A program made the position numbers and the translations under genes. Shown piece by piece: positions 18,601-26,513 of a stretch of 35,498 nt of DNA. Each line of letters begins with the position of its first letter. The first letter of the stretch is position 1. The notes under the pieces are model-generated. The model did not search any database and was not told where the DNA came from. It was given only the letters and a program-made list of their open reading frames with translations. The DNA comes from Desulfotignum sp. (lineage in GTDB: Bacteria > Desulfobacterota > Desulfobacteria > Desulfobacterales > Desulfobacteraceae): NCBI GenBank assembly GCA_021737445.1, contig JAIPDY010000003.1, positions 1 through 35,498 on the forward strand. The letters run 5' to 3'.

Positions 18601-19885
18601 ACAGCAGGCGTTTGGATTTTTTCGGCTGCCGGCTGATAAGGCTTAAAAACACCCGGATATTTTTCACATGGGCGTTATTTCCCTTGATCTGCCAGTCTTC
18701 TCCTGTCCCCTGTATCATGGGAAACTGAAATCCATGGTTCACGGCCCGGTCAATAAAATGGTTGATCAATTCCACCTTGCCGGTTTTATAGACCGCATCC
18801 CCGATTTTGTGAATACAGTCTAAAACCGTTTCCGGATACCGGCCCTTGTGCTCTTTGAGCAAAGAAAAGGTCTGGTTGACAATGGGAATATCTTTTTTAA
18901 AATCCTCATCTCCGATGAGATGGGTCAAGGTCTGGTTGATATCGTGCAGACAGTCTTTGTGTATCATGGAAAGCCCGGGCACATGGATGGCATAAAACAA
19001 AAAAGTGAGTTTCAGGTGCCTGCCATAGGTTTCATCTGTACAGTGTTTTAAGATCTGCCGTCCCACGGTTTTAAAAATATTTACAAACCCCCGGAACCCG
19101 GTCAGCCGGACCAGCTCCCCTGTCAAATCAAAGGAGGCATAATCCTGGTTCCGGCACAGGGTTCCCAGCTCCTGCTGCCAGGCGGTTATCCTGGCATGGG
19201 AAATCTGGTGAAACACCTGTTCAAGTGCCGGATTGAGGTGCCATTCGTCAATATTTTCCTGCATCCAGGCTACCGGATCATCCTGTTCCAGCCAATAGGC
19301 AAAAGTGCTTTTGTAAAACCGTATGAGCAGATGGTTGACACTGGCCACCCATGTGCTGTCTTCGGCTTTAATTCCGTGGGCTCCTGTCTGGTCCAGCAGC
19401 AGTCCGGCCAGTTTATCAGGCTGGTAATAGGATGTGACAAAGAAAAAAAATGCGGTGTCCTGATATTTGAGAACCCGGTTTACAGCTTTTTCCATGACAC
19501 CGGCAAAAAAGGGCAGCCGCTCTTCTGATTCTTTGGCCAGGTGGTGGAGCAGCAGCATGAAGTTATCTGAAGCAGCAGACTGAACCTGTCTTTCAGCGCT
19601 GTCTTCAAAGGCTGACAAAAAAATATCTGAAAAAATGGTCAGGGCTGCCGCACCTTTTTCATGATATTTATACAGATAAAAATAATGCAGGGAAAAATGC
19701 CTGGCTTCATTGACGATAAATTTCCAGTTTTTATAGGGATGGGAGAGCTCCTTGAGGAAAATCTCCATTCTGTTTAAAATTCCCACATACCCGTCAAAAA
19801 TTTCCAGAAGGATCTGGTATTTTACATCAATGGATATATCAACCCGGGTATCGGAGAGATTCACCTCAAGGGCTTTTGATTTCAC
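15668..19885 (-). CDS. PEP/pyruvate-binding (PPDK N-terminal type ATP-grasp plus phosphohistidine swivel) protein with large uncharacterised N-terminal region
   Basis: 1405 aa. C-terminal part: [106 protein letters not shown], then [28 protein letters not shown]. No PEP/pyruvate TIM-barrel follows. GTG start with upstream AGGTTG. Confidence 0.85.
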   Translation of the reverse strand: [1405 protein letters not shown]

Positions 19886-19935
19886 GAAACAACCTCATGG
19901 TAAAAAATATGTCATTTTTTATGACTTTTCCTTAT

Positions 19936-19964
19936 TCTATATCAATCCAGCCTGGTTTTTTCAA
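19936..19964 (-). promoter_or_regulatory. Putative sigma-70-type promoter for the PPDK-like/GAPDH operon
   Basis: Minus strand TTGAAA (19959-19964), 17-nt spacer, TATAGA (19936-19941), about 50 nt upstream of the GTG start. Confidence 0.4.
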
Positions 19965-20104
19965 CTCAAGATTTGCCTGAAGCCTAAACCATTTGGTTGA
20001 TTTCTAGCAGAATTTCTTATATGATTGAAAACAATCAATGTGGCAGACAAATCGACCAGATAATTTTTCATAAATAACCAAATCTTAAATAAGGAGTTTT
20101 CTTC

Positions 20105-20659
20105 ATGACAGATAGATCGCAATTTACGTTATACAGTGGCGGCCACCGGGGAGCGGAAGCAGAATTCGGCAGACTGGCGGAAAAATACGGCATAAAAGAG
20201 GTCAATTTTTCCTTTGAAGGCCATAAGCCGGATCGACAGGCCGGGATCCGGATACTTACCCAGGAAGAATTAAAAAAAGGAGATATCAGTATGGATATTG
20301 TTTCCACCCGCATGGGACGCTCCTTTTCCAAAGCTGATAAAATCCGCAAAGTTATCCAGTCCATTTTCCACATGATCAACAATGGATACCAGATTTTTGT
20401 GGTGGGATGGATACTGCCGGATAAAACAGTCAAAGGCGGCACCGGATGGGGTGTTGAACTGGGAAAACTGTTCAACCGTCCCCTGTTTGTCTATGAACAG
20501 GACCGAAAGGAATGGTTTTCCTGGGTGGACAACGCCTGGCACAGGGTGACCCCGGTTATCACCCATAAGAGCTTTTCCGGGACAGGCACCCGGAATCTGA
20601 CCGATGATGCTAAAAATGCCATGGCAGCGCTGTTTGAACGTTCATTTAACCAAAAATAG
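20105..20659 (+). CDS. SLOG-like (Rossmann-type nucleotide-binding) protein, 184 aa
   Basis: YSGGHRGAEAEFGRLAEKYG near the N-terminus; IFVVGWILPDKTVKGGTGWGVELGKLFNRPLFVY; FSGTGTRNLTDDAKNAMAALFERSF near the C-terminus. Preceded by AAGGAGTTTTCTTC. Family call is by pattern recognition only. Confidence 0.6.
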   Translation: MTDRSQFTLYSGGHRGAEAEFGRLAEKYGIKEVNFSFEGHKPDRQAGIRILTQEELKKGDISMDIVSTRMGRSFSKADKIRKVIQSIFHMINNGYQIFVVGWILPDKTVKGGTGWGVELGKLFNRPLFVYEQDRKEWFSWVDNAWHRVTPVITHKSFSGTGTRNLTDDAKNAMAALFERSFNQK

Positions 20660-20666
20660 CAGCTGT

Positions 20667-22664
20667 TCAGGCGGTTTTATCCAATATCTTCCTTACCACC
20701 AGTGCCAGTTCCCGCAGTTGCAACGGTTTCATTAAAAAGGCCGAGAATCCCTTTTGCCGGGCAATTTCTTCAGATATTTCAGCACTGAATCCCGTACAGA
20801 TAACCAGGGGGATATCCGGACGGACCGCCTTTATTTCCATGGCCATCTCATCTCCGTTCATCTCAGGCATGGTCATGTCTGTGATCACCAGATCATATTC
20901 TTCCGGATGGGATTTAAATTTTTTAATGGCGTCCAGGCTCCCGGTTTCAATGGTCACCTGATAACCCAGGGAGTTAAGGCTTCTTTTAGCCACATCCAGC
21001 AGCATGATATCATCATCCACGACCAGTATATGTTCTGTGCCCTGTGGCAGTTTTTCCAACCTCTTTTTTGCCGCTCCAGGCTGTTTATCCTGTCGGATCA
21101 CCGGGAGCAAGACGTCAAAAACCGTTCCTTCACCAGGAGTGGTCTTAACCTGGATATCCCCCCCATGGCTTTTAACAATGCCATGAACCACAGAAAGCCC
21201 CATACCGGTCCCCTGATCTTTTTGCTTTGTGGTGAAAAACGGTTCAAAAATCCGTTCCATCACATGGGAAGGCATGCCTTTGCCGGTATCAGCCACCTGC
21301 AGCCTGAGATAAGATCCGGGTGGCATGGCTGGCACGCTTTTTTCCTGGAAAACTTCCTGGGTCACCTCTTCAAGGGAGACCGACAACACCCCTTTGCTCC
21401 TTTCTTTCATGGCCTGTCCCGCATTGGTGCACAGGTTCATCACAACCTGATGGATCTGGGTGGCATCCCCCATGATGATTGAAGAGCAGGACAGATCTTC
21501 CACCATGGCGATGGTCCGGGGGAGTGATGCCCGGAGCAGCTTCAACGCCTCTTTGACAATGATATTCACCTGAACCGGCCGGGGTTCGATTTCAGACTGG
21601 CGGCTGAACGTCAGGATCTGTTGAATCAGATCCCTGGCCCGGTAGGATGCCGCCAGAATCTTGGTCAGGTTGGCATGCTGTTTGGACAGTTCATCACAGT
21701 CCATCCTGGCCAGTTCTGTATATCCCATGATCGCCCCCAGAATATTGTTAAAATCATGGGCAATGCCCCCGGCCAGGGTACCGATAGCCTGAAGCCTTTC
21801 TGATTCCGCAACCTTCTGTTCAATAAACTTTTCCTTTTCCAGGCGGTTCTGCATGGCATTAAACAGCATGGCGTTTTCAATGGCAATGGCAGCATGATGG
21901 GAAAAAACACTCAATAGCAACACATCATCTTCTGTAAAACTGCTGTTGTCTTTTTTATTCATGACCTCCAGAACACCAATGAGTTTACGCTTGGACTTCA
22001 TGGGTACACAGAGAATAGATCGGGTTTCCATGCCGGTCATATCATCGATACTGGAATAGAACCGTTCATCTTTCCGGGTATCCGGCACCAGAAGAGGAGT
22101 CTGGTGTTCTGCCACCCAGCCTGCCACACCGGCTCCTGGCGGAATGCGGATATCTTTGAGAGAGTCTGCGTTGGGGCCGGTGGGAACACTGAATACCAGC
22201 TCCCCGGTTTTTTCATCCAGCAGCATAAGTGTGGAAGCCACGGCATCTGTGACAATATTGGCATATTTCATGATCAGATTCAAAACATCTTCCAGCTCAA
22301 TGGTGGAGTTGATTACAAACCCCACCTGAAGGGCCTTTGCCAGATTTTCACTGCTCAGACGGCTTAAGTTTTTAACCTGGTCGTTCTGCATTTTCAAGGC
22401 AGAAGCAAGCTGGTCTTCTGTGATGTATCCCTTCTGGATAAGAATTTGTCCCAGCTTAAGAGGCGGGACGTCTCTTTTCCGGCTGCTGGAAACCAGTTCT
22501 GTCCGGTCCAGCTCCACCTGAAAAGTATCTTCAAAAAGAAGCGCCTGGGCCTGAAGGGCCTCTTCAAGCTGGGATCTGGAAATACTGCCCATGCCCACCA
22601 AAAGATCTCCCAGAAGATGAGAAGAGGTGCTTATCTTGATTTTTTCTTTTCCTTGCTGCTTCAT
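20667..22664 (-). CDS. Hybrid sensor histidine kinase: MshEN-like N-terminal repeats, GAF, HisKA, HATPase_c, receiver
   Basis: Repeats LGDLLVGMGSISRSQLEEALQAQ and LGQILIQKGYITEDQLASALKMQ; GAF (PTGPNADSLKDIRIPPGAGVAGWVAEHQTPLLV); H-box GGIAHDFNNILGAIMGYTELA; DTGKGMPSHVMERIFEPFFTTK; receiver HILVVDDDIMLLDV...DLVITDMTMPEMNG. Confidence 0.92.
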   Translation of the reverse strand: MKQQGKEKIKISTSSHLLGDLLVGMGSISRSQLEEALQAQALLFEDTFQVELDRTELVSSSRKRDVPPLKLGQILIQKGYITEDQLASALKMQNDQVKNLSRLSSENLAKALQVGFVINSTIELEDVLNLIMKYANIVTDAVASTLMLLDEKTGELVFSVPTGPNADSLKDIRIPPGAGVAGWVAEHQTPLLVPDTRKDERFYSSIDDMTGMETRSILCVPMKSKRKLIGVLEVMNKKDNSSFTEDDVLLLSVFSHHAAIAIENAMLFNAMQNRLEKEKFIEQKVAESERLQAIGTLAGGIAHDFNNILGAIMGYTELARMDCDELSKQHANLTKILAASYRARDLIQQILTFSRQSEIEPRPVQVNIIVKEALKLLRASLPRTIAMVEDLSCSSIIMGDATQIHQVVMNLCTNAGQAMKERSKGVLSVSLEEVTQEVFQEKSVPAMPPGSYLRLQVADTGKGMPSHVMERIFEPFFTTKQKDQGTGMGLSVVHGIVKSHGGDIQVKTTPGEGTVFDVLLPVIRQDKQPGAAKKRLEKLPQGTEHILVVDDDIMLLDVAKRSLNSLGYQVTIETGSLDAIKKFKSHPEEYDLVITDMTMPEMNGDEMAMEIKAVRPDIPLVICTGFSAEISEEIARQKGFSAFLMKPLQLRELALVVRKILDKTA

Positions 22665-22682
22665 GATCAGACCTTTTTATAT

Positions 22683-24350
22683 TCAGCCAAGCCTGTGAAC
22701 GGTTAGCTGTGGAAACGGGATTTCCCAGTTATTCTGGGTACAGGCATCGGTGCACCAGCGCTGGATGGCCCGGGATAACCGGTTATAGAGTGGTGCCATT
22801 TTGCCTTCAAAATCAGCGATTACCACCAGATCCAGAGAGGATGATCCGGCTGCGGCAAATTCCACTCTCAGGTTGAGCAGGGCATCTTCATATGCTTCTG
22901 CTGCCAGGTGTTGCCGGATATATGATTCCAGAATTTCAAGCACCTGGTTTGTGGCTTTGGACTGGAGATTATAGGATATGCCAAACCCGATTTTGAGCCT
23001 GAAATTCACCGACAGATTCATCGGAGACAGCCCCAGAAAATCTGCGGTCTGATAGACCTTTTTAGCCCCTCCCCGCAGGACCATCTCCACCATTTCTTGG
23101 GACAGGCTGGTGACACATCCGCGGGTTCCGTCCTCCAGGATCACCCAGTCGTTTTTTCTGCATGGAAACCAGGGCTCGTGCCGCTGGAACGGCCGGGAGG
23201 TCAAATCCATGAGCGTTTCAATGGGAACCCGCAAATTTTGTCCCAGATCGGGATTTTCCAGCTGGGAAAACATGTTGATACGTTTCACCAGCCATGGAAC
23301 TCCCTGGTATACCACCCGCTCCCCTTCCCGAACCGCCCCGATGTTGAGAATGAGCCGGCTCTGATGCCAGAATCTGGGCAGGGTATTCTTGATACCCCAT
23401 CCCAGGCCCATGAGGAAAATAATGGCCAGAGACAGCAGTACCCAGTCTTCAAAAACATAAAACACCAGAATTACAACAAACAGGGCTGCCAGAATGGTCA
23501 CGACCCGAAACAGCAAATCCAGGGCACGGAGATGAAAAGGCCGGTATTGGGCCATATATCCTGGAATGAATTTGATCAGATACAGGTAGGCAAATCTGAG
23601 CAACAGCACGATACCGATGCAGGAAACAAGCGCGATAAACAGAAACAGGCCCCTGGTTTTAAAAAATTTTTTAATGGCCGCCTGGGAGGTTTCAATAAGA
23701 GAGTGTTCTTCTGATTCCAGTTCAGCCATCTGCATCTGGGTGATCTCCAGCTTGCTGAGTATCTGGTTTTCCATTCCCTGCCATTCAGGCACCAGTTTTT
23801 CCAGATTCTGTTTTACTGCTTCATTATCCCCGGTCCGGGATATCAGGTACATCAGATTTTCATTGGCCTGCCTGGCAACCGGTTTCAGTTTCTTGTAAAA
23901 AGACAGTTCATCCTTGAGAGCGGCTTTTTCACGGGCTTTTTGCGTAACCCGCTTAAGCTCCATTATCCCGGGTTTCACAAGGGATACAAGTTCATCTTTC
24001 CAATTAAACTGATCTGTTTTTTGTTCTGAAAACAGGTCAATATCGATTCCGGTGGCGATGCGCTCAAAATCCTGACTGGCTGAGGCCAGCATTTTATCCA
24101 GCCGGTCCAGCTCAGCAGCCAGATTGGTTTTTTCAGTTTCAGAAGTGCTGGCTTCAATGGCCTGCTGTTTCTCAGCTATCCGCTGTTTCAGGTTCTGCTT
24201 GAGTTCAATAATGGAACTCAGCATGCTTAACGTTCCGTCCTCCACAGGAACTGCTCTTTCATCTGCATCCTGTGCACAGGCAGTAAGCACCTGAAACTGC
24301 ATCCCGGCCAGCAGAAAAACCGCTGCCACCCAGATCCGCAAATTCACCAT
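22683..24350 (-). CDS. MscS-family mechanosensitive ion channel-like membrane protein
   Basis: Signal-like N-terminus, coiled-coil periplasmic region, TM segments, MscS-like tail (VRFEAA-type region, ENPDLGQNLRVPIETLMDLTSRPF, VEFAAAGSSSLDLVVIADFEGKMAPLYNRLSRAIQRW). Confidence 0.75.
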   Translation of the reverse strand: MVNLRIWVAAVFLLAGMQFQVLTACAQDADERAVPVEDGTLSMLSSIIELKQNLKQRIAEKQQAIEASTSETEKTNLAAELDRLDKMLASASQDFERIATGIDIDLFSEQKTDQFNWKDELVSLVKPGIMELKRVTQKAREKAALKDELSFYKKLKPVARQANENLMYLISRTGDNEAVKQNLEKLVPEWQGMENQILSKLEITQMQMAELESEEHSLIETSQAAIKKFFKTRGLFLFIALVSCIGIVLLLRFAYLYLIKFIPGYMAQYRPFHLRALDLLFRVVTILAALFVVILVFYVFEDWVLLSLAIIFLMGLGWGIKNTLPRFWHQSRLILNIGAVREGERVVYQGVPWLVKRINMFSQLENPDLGQNLRVPIETLMDLTSRPFQRHEPWFPCRKNDWVILEDGTRGCVTSLSQEMVEMVLRGGAKKVYQTADFLGLSPMNLSVNFRLKIGFGISYNLQSKATNQVLEILESYIRQHLAAEAYEDALLNLRVEFAAAGSSSLDLVVIADFEGKMAPLYNRLSRAIQRWCTDACTQNNWEIPFPQLTVHRLG

Positions 24351-24372
24351 TTATGTAAACTCCTTTATCAAT

Positions 24373-24407
24373 TTTTTTTTCATGAATTACCATAGCATGA
24401 AAAAAAA
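24373..24407. repeat. Inverted repeat in the divergent intergenic region
   Basis: TTTTTTTTCATG - AATTACCATAG - CATGAAAAAAAA perfect 12-bp arms. Confidence 0.6.
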
Positions 24408-24516
24408 GTGCAGAACAGGCTTCAGGCAAACATTTTCCTTTGCTGCTTGACAGAACAAAAACTTCTAAATATAGTTTTAAAAAAAACGTTTGATCAAAAT
24501 TTAAGGATACTTTGTA

Positions 24517-25866
24517 TTGGGACTGCTTGACAGGGGAAGTCTTATTTATAACCGGATTGTTTTAATGGCTGGAGATATCCTGGCCGGTCTGACAATACTG
24601 GCAGTGGTTGTTAGCCAATCCCGGGAGATGGACACAATTGCCTTATGGGTGGTTTTATTTATTCCGGTTGTTTTGTTTTTTTCTTTTCTCTGCGAAGTGT
24701 ATCAGCCTCAAAAATGGATATTCAAAGAGCGGTTGATCAGGTCTTTTGCTGCCATTACCCTGTCTCTTCTTTTCCTGGCCTTTTTTCCAGCCCATCCAGA
24801 CATGGGTTTTTGGCAGCTGTTTGGAGTCATGTTTGTGTTTTTTCTGGCCCAGAACACCTGGCAGAGCCTGTTTCACAAATCCAATGACGCCCATTTCTTT
24901 GCTGAAAAAATTCTGGTCATCGGCACCGGTACCATTGCACAAACCGTGGAAAATCTGATCCAGAAATCACCTGGTAAATATGCACTTATCGGTTATATCA
25001 GAACCCCAAAAGATCCTGTTTCAGTGGATACCAGTAAAATCATCGGCCATTTTGACGATATTGTAACAATCGCCCGGCAGACCCATGCCCATGCCATTGT
25101 CATCGCCCTCACAGAAAGGCGGGGCAACCTGATGACTGAAAAACTGGTAACCTGCAAGCTCATGGGGGTCAAAATTGTGGATTATCCCTCTTTTTATGAA
25201 CGGCTCACCGGGAAAATACCTGTGGAGCATATCAATCCCAGCTGGCTGGTCCAGAGCAGGGGCTTTCTGATCACTCCCTTTATACGGCTGTTGAAAAAAC
25301 TTCTGGACCTGGGTTTTGCCTCCATGATTCTGATCATCTGTCTGCCTTTTCTCCCCCTGGTTGCCCTTGCCATCAAACTGGATTCATCCGGCCCTGTTTT
25401 CTATTTTCAGCAGCGTGTGGGGTTGAACGGTAACCTGTTTACCATTTACAAATTCAGGTCCATGCAGGTGGGCTCTGAACAGGATTCCGGTGCCACCTGG
25501 GCCAGGGAAGATGATCCCCGGACCACCAGAGTCGGAACCCTTATGCGCAGAACAAGAATTGACGAACTGCCCCAGCTTGTCAATGTGCTCAAAGGAGAGA
25601 TGAGTTTTATCGGTCCCCGGCCTGAGCGGCCTGAGTTCGTGGAACAGATCAGCCGTGTTACCCCGTACTATGCACAGCGCCATGCGGTTAAACCCGGTAT
25701 TACCGGGTGGGCCCAGGTGATGTACCCCTATGGTGCCTCTTTGGGTGATGCCGTTGAAAAACTCCGGTATGACCTGTATTATATCAATAATTTATCCTTG
25801 TTTCTTGAACTTTATATTATTTTTGAAACCATCAAAATTGTATTGTTTCGAAGGGGCGGCAGGTAG
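24517..25866 (+). CDS. Exopolysaccharide sugar transferase (polyprenyl glycosylphosphotransferase; XrtA/PEP-CTERM-associated TIGR03013-like)
   Basis: N-terminal TM helices, then DSSGPVFYFQQRVGLNGNLFTIYKFRSMQVG...RTRIDELPQLVNVLKGEMSFIGPRPERPEFVEQISRVTPYYAQRHAVKPGITGWAQVMYPYGASLGDAVEKLRYDLYYI. TTG start as tracked. Confidence 0.88.
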   Translation: MGLLDRGSLIYNRIVLMAGDILAGLTILAVVVSQSREMDTIALWVVLFIPVVLFFSFLCEVYQPQKWIFKERLIRSFAAITLSLLFLAFFPAHPDMGFWQLFGVMFVFFLAQNTWQSLFHKSNDAHFFAEKILVIGTGTIAQTVENLIQKSPGKYALIGYIRTPKDPVSVDTSKIIGHFDDIVTIARQTHAHAIVIALTERRGNLMTEKLVTCKLMGVKIVDYPSFYERLTGKIPVEHINPSWLVQSRGFLITPFIRLLKKLLDLGFASMILIICLPFLPLVALAIKLDSSGPVFYFQQRVGLNGNLFTIYKFRSMQVGSEQDSGATWAREDDPRTTRVGTLMRRTRIDELPQLVNVLKGEMSFIGPRPERPEFVEQISRVTPYYAQRHAVKPGITGWAQVMYPYGASLGDAVEKLRYDLYYINNLSLFLELYIIFETIKIVLFRRGGR

Positions 25867-25871
25867 GTGTT

Positions 25872-26513
25872 ATGGATACGCAGATAAAAAATTTCAACCG
25901 GAGCCAGCGGTTGTTTCTCGAACTGGGAACCGCACTGCTACTGGAACCTGAAAACTCAGAAGATTCAGCCTCCAGCCAGCTCATAGGTATGCAGGTGGGC
26001 AGTTATCTCATTGTTCAGCTGCCAGAACACCACTGGAAGCGGACCCGCCATCTGTCAACCGGCGAAACCCTCCATGCCAGGTATGTTTTGTCCGATGATG
26101 TGTTTGAATTTAAAACACATATCATCCGGATCCTTGAAGAGCCCGATTACCTGTTGTTTTTAGATTATCCCAAGGTGGTGGAGTCCTGCAATATCCGGTC
26201 TGAAAAACGGGTGGAATGCTTTTTGCCTGTCCGCATCACCCTGGACAGGTTCTGTCTCAATGGAACAATTGTCAATATCAATAAAAGCGGCTGTCTGTGT
26301 GTGGTTGACGACGTCCCGGGGCTGGACAGCTGTTCAGCCGGGTATCTGACCCTGAACCTTCCCTACGGCCGGGTTGACAGCCTGTCCATCAAAGCCAGAA
26401 TTCGTTCCACCCGGAAAAAAGGGAATCAGACATCATTTGGCCTGCTGTTTGAAAACCTGGAAGGATTTTCAAAAAATGTATTATCCGCTCTGGTTCCGGC
26501 ACTGAAGATCTGA
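25872..26513 (+). CDS. PilZ domain protein with YcgR-like N-terminal region
   Basis: Begins 6 nt after the sugar transferase; SEKRVECFLPVRI with RxxxR (RSEKR) and VNINKSGCLCVVDD corresponding to the second PilZ motif. Confidence 0.75.
   Translation: MDTQIKNFNRSQRLFLELGTALLLEPENSEDSASSQLIGMQVGSYLIVQLPEHHWKRTRHLSTGETLHARYVLSDDVFEFKTHIIRILEEPDYLLFLDYPKVVESCNIRSEKRVECFLPVRITLDRFCLNGTIVNINKSGCLCVVDDVPGLDSCSAGYLTLNLPYGRVDSLSIKARIRSTRKKGNQTSFGLLFENLEGFSKNVLSALVPALKI

Noticed and set aside
17822-18601. 259-aa + strand ORF inside the PPDK-like gene
   Set aside because: Antisense to the novel N-terminal region, but the minus-strand ORF continues uninterrupted into recognised PPDK domains.
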